From the NCBI GenBank assembly GCA_003254885.1, contig QANT01004589.1, positions 1-64,000 on the forward strand: DNA of 64,000 nt. The letters are read 5' to 3'. Below the pieces are notes generated by a model that did no database searches, was not told the DNA's origin, and worked only from the letters and a program-made list of their open reading frames with translations. The stretch is from Purshia tridentata. Taxonomy: Eukaryota; Streptophyta; Magnoliopsida; Rosales; Rosaceae. A program made the translations under genes and the position numbers. Positions 47,944 to 60,175 of this stretch are shown piece by piece. The stretch's first letter is position 1. Each line of letters starts with the position of its first letter.

Positions 47944-49342
47944 TTAAGCATTGACATAATTGCAGTTCACTCGGATCTCACCCTCATTTGGTCTTGTAAG
48001 AACATGGACATTTCCAAGCTTCACCATTGACACTGAAAACTGGCTCTCAAAAAGGAAAGGCTGAGATGCCAATGCAGCAACAAATGGACCAGTTCTCACA
48101 TCAGACTTGAGCAACTGATCTGTAGACAACAAGCCCAACTTCTTGTGCAGATTTGAGTAGTACGTTGTGTCAAATGTCTTTGGGGTTATAGCATCAAGAT
48201 AGATCAAGTCCAAGTCATGTTTGCATTTCTTCTTCAAGAAGATGTTCAAGTACATGGAATTGAGTGAAGGGTCAGGCTTTCCGGTGCCATTGAAGTTTGA
48301 GAGTCTCTGCTTGAAGGCATAGCAAGAGCTTCTGCCAATGGTGTGTGCCCCTGATAGGGTGACCAAATCAAGCATGTTCAAGCCACGTTCTTCGAAGAAC
48401 TTAATCAGTGCAGTGATATTTTCATGGCCCTGAGGAACCATGTCTGCTTCTTTCGAAATGGAAATGCGTCCATCTTTGCGCCCAAATGGGACTTCCCAAA
48501 ATGGACCTCCAGCTATAATGGTGGCATCTCTAGCAGCAGCAGTGAGAATGTCAGCACAGGACACTGTTTTAGGACACTGCCTCTCAAGCTCTGCCTTGAT
48601 GTCATCGATGACTTCGAAACTTCTGAGTGTCCTGCTGGCAAAAGCTCTCCTCTCACTCCCTCGATGGTTGAGCAAAATTGATGCATCGCAGCCCTGCAAC
48701 GCAAGTGCACGTACGTATTGTAAACAATATAACAACATAACATTAAAAATTGTCTTGGTAGAGAATATTTCCCTATATGGATACAGCCTTTTGGTTTTCA
48801 GTTAGGTGACTTGTTACATACTCTATTCCAATATCAATAATTGGATTTCATACTCGTCTATAAGTAAGAAATGAAAACTATATATCAAGTTGTTAGACTA
48901 TGAATCTGAATCACACGCTCAAAGAATCCACTCGATGAATGATTTAGATCGATAGTCTAACAACACGACAACATATTTTATATGAATACAGGGTTCGATC
49001 AAGTTTCATTTGGTGCTTGTTATATACAGATTATATAAAACACTACTTCACAAATGCATTAAGTTTAGTTATCATGATGCTTACCCTGACAGCACAGTCA
49101 TGGAAGTGCAAGCGAATGATGCTAGCAGCCAAGTTGAAGTCCTTCTCGATCCAGTCTCCCACTTTTTGCTGAATGATGCCCTCTGCTTGTGGACACGTTT
49201 TAAGATAGTGAGAGAAAGACAGATAATCCTGCGCAGCCAAAACCTTTGGCCTGGGTTTAGTGGCAGCTGATGATGCATTAATACTCATGAACAGCTCCAA
49301 TAGAACAAGAAGAACAAACAATGTAGAAATGCACAACTTCAT
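47944..49342 (-). CDS. Class III secretory peroxidase, PER7-like
   Basis: Two exons, 49342-49085 and 48693-47944, give 335 residues. An N-terminal signal peptide (about 1-24, MKLCISTLFVLLVLLELF) sends it to the wall or vacuole. Mature motifs are YLKTCPQAEGII, the distal haem region [21 protein letters not shown] (catalytic Arg77 and His81), SCADILTAAARDA, the proximal haem ligand in DLVTLSGAHTIGRSSC, and the C-terminal VSMVKLGNVHVLT and CNYVNA. Conserved cysteines for the disulfides are present (C50, C83, C88 and later ones). It best resembles Arabidopsis peroxidase 7 (LLNHEGSER against LLNHRGSER here). Typical family members have four exons; here everything after the first intron is one exon, so two introns are missing. 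A TATA box lies upstream. Substrate unknown. Confidence 0.93.
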
Positions 49343-49410
49343 GTTTAATTTCTGAAGAAAACTAGCTTGTACTGCTGTTGGTATATGCTAACTAATTTTC
49401 TCAGCCTTGT

Positions 49411-49418
49411 TTTTATAC
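49411..49418 (-). promoter_or_regulatory. TATA box of the peroxidase gene
   Basis: On the minus strand 'tataaaaa' lies about 70 bases upstream of the peroxidase ATG, a standard distance for a short leader. Confidence 0.55.
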
Positions 49419-50836
49419 ATGGCTCCATAAATTAATTAGTTGATGTGTTGCATGTGGGGTTTCAAAGTACGTGAGAAGCACTCTGCCCCTCTCAGCACAC
49501 AAGGTAACATGTAAACATGTAGCTTCGAAAGTCTCATTTCAGCTATTGATACTATATTTTAATTCATGGGGTGTCTGAGTCCACCTCCCAAGAGGAAGGT
49601 CCTTGTGGAGAAGAACCCACGAGGGAGGGAGTGAGAAACCTCCTGCACAGACTACACCTGGACCAAATTCATTAATTAATCCAAATCAGCATCTTCAACA
49701 TTAATTGTTTACATTATTATTTGACACACCATCTAATATTTAAAGCTTCTCTCATATTTCACTAAAAAAATACAATAGGCTGATCACTACTATTCTTTAA
49801 TTGCTGAAGCGTGTTGAAAAAATCAAGCATTTTGGTATTGTCAGATGAAAGGGATATCCTGTGAAGAATTCCAGCAAACAGCATATAGTTCATGACAACA
49901 TTTCCTTCTTGATGGGAGCTTTCTTGGGTAAAGCTAGCATTTCTTTATGTAAAACATGGAGAGAGTCACTTTTCACTTCATGTAGCTAGTGGAAAGATTG
50001 TAAGAAGATTGACCAAAGGGGTCATTGCAAATTTATTAATTTGCTCAAATGTTGATAAAAATATGAAATAAGAATTATTATATATCCATGGCATAGACAT
50101 TTGGTATTATATCATGGCTAGACTTACATTAGGTTGACATGAAGCCAAAAGTAAATAAAATAATTTAAGGTGACATCATCTTTGAGACATTTCATTTGAG
50201 CACTTGTCTCCGCTCTAAGGAAAATATCAATGAAAATTGAATTCTCGAACTTCCGACTTATTTTGTTACTAAGTTGTAGTTCTATTTTATTTTTTATTTT
50301 TTTCAATTTGATGCTATGGGGGTCCAATCCCAACAAGCTATACCAATCTGGTGCTCTTTGGGGGGGACCCAATATCAGCAAAGGGGGGAGTGGAAAACAG
50401 TAGAGCCCAAATCCATCATAAAGTTCCATTTTCGGCCATAAGTTCAGAAAAATCCAGCATAAAAAGCCTTTAGAAAGATTGAATATGGGTGCAAAACTGA
50501 TTCAACACATTGTCTTTCTATTCATTTGTTGATAATTTGTCTGAAACATTTGTGGTGAAATCATCTTTGGTTCAGTTATGCATGCCTATATGAATCTACT
50601 ATTAGAAAGTCAGTCATGGAATTAACTCCGACCTTAAGAAAGTCGGTCATTAATTAATAACCAAGTTGCAAAAGAACACACCATTGATATTAAACTAAAA
50701 TTGAAAGTATTATATACAACACAAGCACCACAAATTCACACTCAAAACAATTAATCATAAAGCAAAATTACATCCCCAAATCACAAAATACAGTACACAG
50801 TTTTTGAATTCATATTGATTAAAAGGGTAGTGTTCT
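49419..50836. other. Intergenic region between the peroxidase and HSP20 genes
   Basis: It contains the peroxidase promoter and, at its far end, the 3' UTR of the HSP20 gene. The 50124-50429 frame on the minus strand gives no recognisable product. Nothing else stands out. Confidence 0.6.
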
Positions 50837-51295
50837 TTAAGCTTTGCAGCACACAAAACGACCGAGTCCTTTGGAAACATGTCCTTCTTCATCCCCTGAG
50901 ATCTCAACCTTGTTGTGTTTGGGCTTTTTCTTCAGGTCCTCCTCCTTAGGCACTGTGACGACTAACACCCCATCACGCATTGAAGCCTTAATCTCCTCAA
51001 CCTTGGCATTTTCAGGCAACCGAAAATGCCTGGAGAAACTCCCACTTGTTAATCTTTCCCTGCAGTGCCACTTCTCATTCTTTGGGTCTCCTGCAGGCTC
51101 TTCTTCCTTTCTCTCAGCATTAACATGAACAACTCTGCCTTCATGGACCTCTAGCTTTACATCCTCTTTTGCAAGGCCTGGAAGATCGATTTCAAAGATG
51201 TGGGCATGTGGGGTTTCCTTCCAGTCCATGTAGATGTAGCCTACATCTGAGTTCAAACCTCTGAAAGGTTCCAAAAGAGACTGTAAGAGTGACAT
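50837..51295 (-). CDS. Small heat-shock protein (HSP20), cytosolic class I-like
   Basis: One exon of 152 residues from [17 protein letters not shown]; a Met 19 codons upstream exists but is not needed and falls in the presumed leader. The alpha-crystallin domain spans about residues 22-130. It has [19 protein letters not shown] (consensus II region), [43 protein letters not shown] (residues 72-114) with the GVL motif, and a C-terminal V-E-I that fits the I/V-x-I/V oligomer motif. No transit or signal peptide is seen, so the protein should be cytosolic or nuclear. The tail GRFVCCKA with two cysteines is unusual for class I proteins. It acts as an ATP-independent holdase for unfolding proteins. 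A perfect heat-shock element lies upstream. The class assignment is tentative. Confidence 0.93.
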   Translation of the reverse strand: MSLLQSLLEPFRGLNSDVGYIYMDWKETPHAHIFEIDLPGLAKEDVKLEVHEGRVVHVNAERKEEEPAGDPKNEKWHCRERLTSGSFSRHFRLPENAKVEEIKASMRDGVLVVTVPKEEDLKKKPKHNKVEISGDEEGHVSKGLGRFVCCKA

Positions 51296-51444
51296 TCTTG
51301 ATTTTCTTGGTCTTGTGGTATGTGTTTGGAAGAGAAATATTTGTTGTGACAAAGAGAGAGATCGGAAGGCTTGAGAATTTGGAGTTCTTAGGTCTTGTTT
51401 TAGTTGTTCTGGTATTGCAATTGATGGTTTGGTGAGTTGTCTGA

Positions 51445-51456
51445 TATGGGTATTTA
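51445..51456 (-). promoter_or_regulatory. TATA-like element of the HSP20 gene
   Basis: The minus strand reads 'tttaaataccca' here, about 155 bases upstream of the start codon and just downstream of the heat-shock element. This is the arrangement usual in plant small HSP promoters. Confidence 0.45.
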
Positions 51457-51480
51457 AATTTGAAGGAAGAGGAGAGTGAT

Positions 51481-51498
51481 TTCTTGAAACTTCTAGAA
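51481..51498 (-). promoter_or_regulatory. Heat-shock element, four perfect units
   Basis: The sequence is TTCttGAAacTTCtaGAA: four alternating 5-bp units without mismatch, the high-affinity site for heat-shock factor trimers. It sits about 25-35 bases upstream of the TATA-like element and 190 bases from the HSP20 start. A weaker cluster (ttc..tctagagaa) follows at 51518-51529. Strong heat induction of the gene is expected. Confidence 0.92.
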
Positions 51499-51529
51499 AT
51501 TGATAGTCTAAAATTGCTTCTCTAGAGAA

Positions 51530-54500
51530 GAATGTTGGATGGATTTTGTTGGGTCCACTTCACTGTATGCCTTTTTAGATAACAGATAGGACTGAAAGTC
51601 AATGTTGGAGAACTCTCTGGGAGAACCTGGAAATGGTCCTACAAGTACTGTTTAATTATAAATCTTGTGGAGAAATTCGCATCACTATCCAATGCGTTCA
51701 CTTATGTAAGTGAATTTCATCTGTATTAGATATTAGTTCAAAAATATAATCTTTTTTAACATTAATTATACGCATTATTGGTTAGTCCAAACTTGTTATA
51801 AGATATGAACTAATAAATGATTGGCAATCTAGATTTTGCTCTTATGCAGAAGTTGTATAAGAAATAAGTGTGGGAATTAACAATGTAAAATTAAGTAGCT
51901 GTTCTTGACTTTCTGCACTTATTCCTTATGCAACTTTGGCATAAAAGAAGACCCCTGTCAATCTACCATGCATGTGCTATTGATAGTAGCGTTTCTTTGG
52001 CAATTCTTGTGCAACTTGTACTCAAATTCATTGTGCACGGCCCTTTCATGGTTATGGAACTAGATGGTGTTGATCATCCTTTTAAGTGTATATGGACTTT
52101 CACTTGGCCAAAAAATGTGTATGGGGCTGTTAAAGCAAAAGCAACATGACTAGGGCCAATACAGTCTTTTCACTTTTTCCATCTGACCCAAGTAAGGGCA
52201 GCCCATTTACAGCCTCAAGAAAGATTAATTAAGATCCAAATCATTCTGTATAACCTGGGCTTGGCCTGCAGTATTTTAAACCTAAAAGACAATTCAAGTG
52301 TGCTTAGATATGGACCATATGGTACATGAGCCGGGAAAAAAAAAGAAAAGAAAAGATATAGTACATACATGAGGGTTCACATGTATTTTTAAGAGTCATA
52401 TAAACTTTTGAAATGTGACATCTGTGTTAATCTCTTGTCCTACTTCAAGTTGAACCATCTATATTCAATAATGTTGATGCATACAAAATTAGCAAAAATA
52501 AAAAATAAAAAAAATTGTACTAAGTACAGAGGTACAAAATAATAGAATTGTACTTCTCTATCAATCTATTTTTCTCTTGGATCATGAATTGATGATCATG
52601 AATGATGCTGCTCACTAATAAAAACAAGGCAATTATATATCCTTTTTGTTCCCATGGGCATATCAATATGTCCTCTAGTTGCCTCCGGAACTCTTCATTC
52701 TTCAATGCAAAACAAAATATTCTCTGCCATTAATTTCGTCCGTACAATAATGCACATATTATATATTCTGTGGGATGAGTTTTCTCTTTTCCTAAAATTC
52801 TACAAAAGTCATCATCTGCCATGAAAGTGCATGCTTCATTTATATTCTCTGTGGCTGTGAATGTGTCAGAAAGTGCTTCATATTCTCTGCTACCTCCGCA
52901 CATTCATCTGCGTGCTAGCTTCAAGCTTCATCATAATGACGGTGAATTTATTAAAAACATCCTTAACTCATTTTCAGATTAATATATTAAGCACACATGA
53001 GCTTCATAATTGCACTTTTGTTTTTCCTCTAATTTGTGAACAAAATTGGAAGTTTTGTGTTAATTTGCTCCAACTTAATTTAATTTGTGTGCCGAGATCA
53101 TTTACATAAGATTACGACCATTTGTATTATTAGAAGGCTGACTTCAGGTAGCCAAGTTTGACAAATAAATATATAAGATATAATGACACAAAATAATTAA
53201 GAGAATAAAAAGAAATGAGTAACTAGACTAATCACACGTTTAAGTAATCGTTGATGTAAGTTTTACAATGAGTTTTACACACATCAACGCGCAGTTAAGT
53301 GCCTTAAAAGGGTGTTAAAACTTAAAGCAACATGTGAATAAACTTTCCTAGGATATGTCTGCAATCTGTATACATGTAGAATTTGCAGTAGTCCTAGTTT
53401 TCACTGCTAGGTAGAAATTACATTTTACGTACAATAAATTCAAGTTCCAACTCTCTGCAAAAGTATCCACTAGAGCTTCTCGTGGGGAAAAAAGAAGAGG
53501 AACTAAAATCTAAAATATCATTGGATTCATTATTCAAGATCAATAATCATAATAATATATAGAAAGCGTACAATGGAAACTGAATGATTCAAATGGGAAG
53601 CCTCTGGGAAATGACTACAAAAGGGAAGAATACAAAGTTGGAGTAGAAGTAGAACACAAGCGGTTTGTATATTGGAAGTTGTCAGTTTTGTATGATTTTG
53701 CCTTGTTTTGTCCGAAGAAGATAACTAATTATTGCTTAGATGTCGGTTATGCATCACATGGGATGTCTCATTGCTGGTAATACTATAGCTCATATATATA
53801 ATCTATATATTTATAAGGTAATGCTCTCTTTTCGGATCACACATTCAGTTAAGAGTTAACTTAATCGACGACTCAGATTTAATGTATAGTCTAGCAATAT
53901 GAACTGTGTGATATATATATACTTACTGTCAAAACATAAAAATATATTGTTTTGAAGAGATTAGGAAAATGTAGATGTAGGTAATGGTGGCAGTTCAAGT
54001 TCATCAAATCAATCATCATCAATTACGCGGAGAATTCATGTGGTGGGGAATGTGATATGTAGATAGAACTTAGACAATGCAATGGTCCACACCAAACCCA
54101 AATACAAAATTGGATGTAAACTGAGAGGAATAGAAAAAAGGTTGATGCTTTGCCATCTGTTATTAAGGATAGGGGCTTATAGCATCCCATGTAGGTAGGC
54201 GTTCTTTTTCCATGTGACATGCTTTTGTGTACCCAAAACTTGACCACTATTGGGGGTTAAATTCTTTAATGTGATTTGATTTGATGGTTAGGTTAAAATA
54301 GTTTGTCACAGACTGACCAAAATGGTATGAGAGATCAAACATCAAAGTGCTTCTGCAAGTCCAAGTTTCAATTCCTGAATCTTGACTTTTGAGACTTCTC
54401 TCACTTGAAAGCAAGGTTTCTTCTGTTCTCAGACTCTCCGTGACTATGTGAAAGTCTGAGGAAGCCAGCAGAGCTTAGCTTGTAAAGGCCCTAAAGGGTC

Positions 54501-55849
54501 CACATATAATCAATGAGAGGCTGTATAATAATAGTTTGAGTATTGAGTCTCATTCATTACTGATGACTTCATAGAACACTAAATTGTGTGCTACATGATG
54601 ACACGAAGTCATCTGCTTTATTTATTCAAGGTAGCAAAGGGCTCAAAATGACAGTTTATCTGCACTTCAGACATTTGATAACTACAACTGCTACCATGAC
54701 AGCACCATAGCTTAGAGACCATTCTATTGGCTTCAATATATGCTTGAACTGGGATCACATCTAGGAATTAAATAAAATGGCTAATATGATTGAAAGATGT
54801 CATGGTTCAATGGTAAAAATTTGCCTCTACAGTGGTACTTGCGTATGTATGTATAAGCCTAAAGTTAAATCCCATCAAGTACTGCTACTGAGGTCACCAA
54901 ATGTTTCCATTCCTTTCTTCCACCCCACTCTTCTCTTTGAATTAATGCCCAAAGAAGGGCTATAATATATGAATATATGGTGTAAGTTATCTATGTGAGG
55001 AGTCTGAACATGACAGCCCTGCACAGTATTTTGCTAGTGCATTCCTTCTTGGTGATGTTCAAAGCCCATCTTCCAGGTTGTAACTCTGCTTTAGGCATTT
55101 CCATACACAAAAGAACACAGAAGCACAATGTGGACAAAGAAAATGTTAAAAGACACAAAATGGAGGCTGTAACCCATCTTGTGGAGAACAAATGCAGCCC
55201 GGTTTATCTGGAAAGTATATGTGACAAGTCTATTGACATAAAGTTACTAGTTAATTAGAGAGTGTTACATATTTTAATTCAAAAAGGCCTTGTATGAACT
55301 TCTAATATCTTTTTATTGATTGTTTCAATAACTAAATCCTAACCAAAGTTCAACCTCAAAAGGTTATTAGTTTGTGCCTTAAAAGGGCTCTTTGGTTTTG
55401 ATTATTTATAAATGATCTAGCTCCTACCTTACCTTGCGCCCTCACCAAAAAAATTGAGATAGAGAGAGAGAGGTAGATTCCCTCCAGCTAAAAAGAGGGT
55501 ATCAATAATTGGTCTTTTACTTGCCTTGTTACCTTCCTTATCCACCACTCCAGCTTTAAGTTCTGGAATATCAGAGGCATATATCCAAATATCTTCTGTA
55601 AAGTGGGAAGAGGGGGAAGTCCCAAGTGAAAAACATGGTGGCTTTCAGCACATCTCATAACCCCACCCAACATATCCCAATTTTAATCTCCGTTGATTCT
55701 CTCTCTCTCTATTCAATAACAACATTAATCATTATAATACTAACAATAATTAACAGGAAACAATCCCAAATGACCAAGTATGTATGCCAGACCCCAACCT
55801 CCCCATGTTACAACTTCCCCTTTAACCTGTCCCCACCTTCCCTCCTTTT
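51530..55849. other. Long intergenic stretch before the glycosylase gene
   Basis: About 4.3 kb without a supported gene. Open frames at 51928-52149, 52861-53109 and 54995-55258 have no recognisable domain or splice context. A short perfect-arm hairpin occurs at 53250-53289 (gttgatgt ... acacatcaac). Two weak tRNA-like segments near 54330-54400 and 54795-54875 could be old SINEs. The last 150 bases are pyrimidine-rich. Confidence 0.55.
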
Positions 55850-55857
55850 ATAAAACC
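55850..55857 (+). promoter_or_regulatory. TATA box of the DNA glycosylase gene
   Basis: 'tataaaac' follows a C/T-rich stretch and lies about 165 bases upstream of the start codon. A CT-rich leader follows. Confidence 0.55.
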
Positions 55858-56015
55858 CCCAACCCCTCTCTTTCCCTCTCCTTCACTTCCATACCACCTC
55901 CTTCATTGATCTCTTCCCTCCTTTGAGCCATTGTTTGCTTCACACCTCCTAATCCATACCTAGTCACATCGAGAATTTTAGCTTGACACAACACACATAC
56001 ATAACACAAGAAAAT

Positions 56016-58100
56016 ATGTGCAGCTCTGAGGCCAAGGTGACCATAGGAGTTGAAGTCACACCCATGGTTGCTAGAATCAATGGCAGACCAGTCCTTCAGC
56101 CTACTTGTAACCGAGTCCCCCGCCTAGACCGGCGTAATTCACTTAAGAAAATATCCCCACCTTCTCTGTCTCCACCATCACCACCACCTCCCCTGCCAAC
56201 TTCTTCTGCTATTACTAGTCCTAGAATTAGTACTAAGCCTTCATTAACACCTCCAATTTCTCCAAAGTCAAAGTCTCCGAGGCCTCCGGCAATAAAGCGA
56301 GGGAATGATCCCAATGGGCTGAACTCAAGTTCTGAGAAAGTTGTGACCCCAGGAGGTACCACAAGAGCCAAGATTTTAGAGAGGAAGAAGTCCAAGAGCT
56401 TTAAGCGCGGTGTTGGTGTTGATGGTGCTGCTGAGCATCATTTTAGCACTGGTGGACTTTCCTCTTCTTCTTCTTCCATTGAGGCTTCTTTGAGTTATTC
56501 TTCTTCTTTGATCACTGAGGCACCAGGAAGCATTGCTGCTGTCAGGAGGGAGCAGATGGCGCTTCAACATGCACAGAGAAAGATGAGGATTGCCCATTAT
56601 GGAAGATCAAAGTCTGCCAACTTTGAAAGGGTTGCTCCAGTTGATGCTTCTAGTAATATTATGGAAGCCAAGGCCGCTGAAGAAGAGAAAAGGTGCAGCT
56701 TTATCACGGCTAATTCAGGTATGGCAATATAATATAAATGCTCCTTGTAATATGGGATTCAATTTGTTATATAATTTTGAATTAGAAATGAGAAATGATG
56801 TTTCCTAATTGTTTCATTCTCTTATCTTATGCTCAGATCCCATCTATGTTGCTTACCATGATGAAGAATGGGGAGTTCCAGTTCATGATGACAAGTAAGA
56901 CCAACTGATCGAGCCTCTCCCTCTCTCACACATCTATATTTTATCCTTAGATTTTTACTCATTTTCTTTCAATTATTCATATTGCAGGATGTTGTTTGAA
57001 CTGCTTGTTTTAAGTGGAGCTCAAGTTGGCTCAGATTGGACTTCCATTTTAAAGAAACGTCAAGATTTCAGGTGAGTCTTTGTTTTCTAAACCACCTTAG
57101 TTATATACAATATTGTTGTGATGTTGTCTCTCATTAAACATATCGGATTAATGTTGATGAAAATTGCATTCCTCCCTCTCTGAAGGAATGCATTTTCAGA
57201 GTTTGATGCAGAAACTGTGGCCAATTTCACTGACAAGCAGATGGTGTCAATTAGTTCAGAATATGGCATTGAAATAAGCAGGGTCCGAGGAGTTGTGGAC
57301 AACTCTAACAGAATTCTAGAGGTAACTAAGCATCAAAATCTGCAATTTGTTTATGTTTTTGTCCTCTATCAATCTTTTACCTCTCTTCTGTCCCCTTCTT
57401 TTTAGGACCATTTTCTGATGCCTTCTGATGCCTTCTTTTCATGGACTTGTTACTCAAACGAAACATCTTAGTTTAAGGAAACCCATTAAATAATATTAAA
57501 TATTAATATTGACTTGACCATCATTAACAGCTTAATCTATTATTCTTTTCTTCTTATTTAGTGAAAAGGCTGTCCATAAGTGAGCTCCAACTGTTCTGCA
57601 TGATGCATGTCTGCAATATATTTATTATATATGATGTTGCATTAGCACAAGAATTGTATATAGGCTTTATGATTTTAACACTTGGCCCCACTTGGCTGTT
57701 CATTAGATTAGTGTAGGTCCAATTATACAGCATGATAGAGTTTAATAATTGTATTTATGTGTTATATTTATAGTTTATACTAATGAGCACATTTTTGTAC
57801 AATTAATTGCAGGTAAAGAAGGAATTTGGATCATTTGACAAATACATTTGGGGATTTGTGAATCACAAGCCCATCTCCCCTCAATACAAAACAGGCTACA
57901 AAATCCCAGTCAAGACATCAAAATCAGAGAGCATAAGCAAAGACATGGTTAGGAGGGGCTTTAGGTTTGTGGGTCCAACAGTTGTTCATTCATTCATGCA
58001 AGCCTCAGGCCTCACAAATGACCATTTGATCACTTGCCACAGGCACCTCCAGTGCACCTTAATTGCAGCCCGCCGTCCTCCATTGGAACAAGCTCTATAG
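56016..58100 (+). CDS. TAG-type DNA-3-methyladenine glycosylase
   Basis: Five exons, 56016-56718, 56837-56894, 56988-57071, 57186-57321 and 57813-58100, close in frame to 422 residues. MCSSEAKVTIGVEV is the first ATG of the frame. Residues 1-225 are a plant-specific, proline/serine-rich basic region (SPPSLSPPSPPPPLP, ILERKKSKSFKRG, MRIAHYGRSKSANFE). The catalytic part (about 228-416) follows E. coli Tag closely: DPIYVAYHDEEWGVPVHDD, FELLVLSGAQVGSDWTSILKKR, IWGFVNHKP, RGFRFVGPTVVHSFMQASGL and NDHLITCHRH. The zinc-binding set of Tag (Cys near the start, His of YHD, His of NDH and the following Cys) is present. The enzyme should excise 3-methyladenine in base-excision repair, probably in the nucleus given the basic N-terminus. 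Plants carry several paralogues, so no symbol is given. Confidence 0.94.
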
Positions 58101-59871
58101 GATTATTGACTTCAAAGGAAGAAAAACAATGGAAAAAAATCAATGACCCAAAAATGTTTAAAGCTCAATATATGCTAGAGAGTGAGTGCATATAGTTTGC
58201 TAACTATATTCAAAAGAAAAAAAGTTATGCTTTTGATGGTTTGTGTGTATAATATTAGATAGAGGAAATGATTGTGAGTAGGTAGTGATATGCTGTGAGA
58301 ATTTAATTAATGGGTTTGAAGTAGATAGATGGGATTGATAATTGCAGAGGAGAAAGGTTTGGGGTGGATGAGATGGTGTTGCAGTGGAAGCTCCTTCAAG
58401 GAGACAGACATCATGTGCATATGCATTTGGGAGGCAGGGCATGTGTGGATGTGTCAGTTTGCCTTTTTATTCCATGTGACCCGTCAAACTTTGCATTATT
58501 TGAATTCCTTTAACAGACTGGTGTGGGATACCAGAAGAGAGAGTGTAGGACCCACTATCCCTTCCTCTCCTATTTTCTTTGTTAATTTGGGTTGTTGTAA
58601 CTCTACTGTATTTTCTCTAACCCTAGCTTTTGGCTTTGGGGGAATATTATACCCCATTGTATCTTGGATTTTATGTGAATTAATGATTGAGTGGTGTTTG
58701 ATTCAAATGTCATGTGCTTCTGTTCTGCTTGCTGCATAATATATACCCTTTTAAAATGTTAACCAAGTAAGATAAGTATCTTCTCCATGTGCCCACTTTC
58801 TTTCCCCCCTCTCTTTCTCGCACACACGTACACACACACACACACTTACCAATTTCCAAAAAGGAGTGCTTGACATTCTGAAGGGCATTTTACACATTGA
58901 TTGGCTTGATTGAAGAGGGGTTTTCAAGTGCAATAATTGAGATGAGATAAGAAGTTGTGTGCTTAGACAAGCAGAGGGCCTCACATGAGATGATTGACAA
59001 GGGGATTAGAAATATGATGATGGGCATTCTGTCCCGCAATGAAATTTCTCTAGAGCCAATAGGTTTGTACTTGGTGAGAAAGCTGTTAAAAATGTGTTAA
59101 ATGTTCAAGTAAATTAACCAAGGCAAGGCCTTTCTCTAATGAAACTGATTGACTATGAAAGGATAGGATGTGGATAAGAAGAAAAGCAAGCAATGAAGTA
59201 GAAAATGATGGAATTCATGGTGAAGAAGCTTGCCATCAATTCAGAATTTCAACTTTGATTAGTACTATTGCTTGTTTCTTAAGCACGGCTTATGGAACTT
59301 GCATAATCCAAGTTGAGTTGCCTTTGTTTCTAAGACTTCAACAAAATGCATCTCAAATGTGATAAAAACTGCCAATACATATTTGAGTCTTGATCACTTA
59401 GTCACCAATCATCAACCGTAGAATCCCTGATTACAACCGTTGTGTCGAAAATCAATGACTAATATGTAAAGTTAATTCAAATATTAATAATGTAATTTAC
59501 TATTATTTGAAATAAATATCAGCCATTAGATTATGATTGAATGGTTGTTGAGCATTAATTTTAATTGTTATTAATGGTGATTGAAAGATAGAGAACTAAT
59601 TAGCTTCATATGATGGGGGGTGGTTGAGGACCTGAGGTAAAATGGATTTTACTCTCTCGTAATCCTTATATTTTGAAGACATTATACAAACCCAAATTCA
59701 AAAGCTAGTATATGTCGGGCTTATGTGTTACTAACCAAGTAACCATGGAACTTTGTATCTCGGTAATGAGCATATTGGGCTTAAACTTTATTTTGGGCCG
59801 ACCCATTATCCCACAATTCAATCTTCTTTTTTTTTAGTAACGGATGGTAGTCACTTTTCCAGATTATTTTT
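58101..59871. other. Downstream of the glycosylase gene
   Basis: No supported gene. It holds the 3' UTR of the glycosylase gene and a (CA)n-like run at 58822-58843. The open frame 58329-58739 is rich in Cys, Trp and Phe, has no domain, and is probably chance. Confidence 0.55.
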
Positions 59872-60175
59872 GCCTCGTTTAGTACATAGGATAGTATTGA
59901 ATATGATAGTTTTAGATAGGATAATATTAGATATGATAAATTCATGAGCATTCTAAAAAAAAGTTTATAACTTAAAAGTTATAACATGTATTAAGATGAA
60001 CTAATTATAGTAAAAACTTATTACTTTCAATTTTTCTCAAAATTGAAGGATTAAATAATCCATTTTCTTATCGTCTTCTTCTTTTAAGTTACAACACATC
60101 ATTCATGTTCTTCCATGAATATATATGAATTTAACCATTTATTATATCCAATACTATCCTACGTAAAAACGAGGC
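59872..60175. mobile_element. MITE with about 35-bp terminal inverted repeats
   Basis: The left end 'gcctcgtttagtacatagg' (59872), continuing 'atagtattgaatatgat', is mirrored by the right end, whose reverse complement is 'gcctcgtttttacgtagg' then 'atagtattggatataat' (to 60175). The 304-bp AT-rich body has no coding capacity. The ends resemble a GCCTCGTTT-type MITE common in dicots. I could not settle the target duplication, so the superfamily is left open. Confidence 0.75.

Noticed and set aside
51928-52149. Open frame of 73 residues in the HSP20-glycosylase gap
   Set aside because: No family resemblance and no supporting exons on either side.
54300-54880. Two tRNA-like segments suggesting SINEs
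   Set aside because: Box matches are weak and no tails or target duplications could be defined.
58329-58739. 136-residue plus-strand open frame after the glycosylase gene
   Set aside because: The translation is hydrophobic and Cys/Trp-rich without domain, splice signals or good start context; probably chance.
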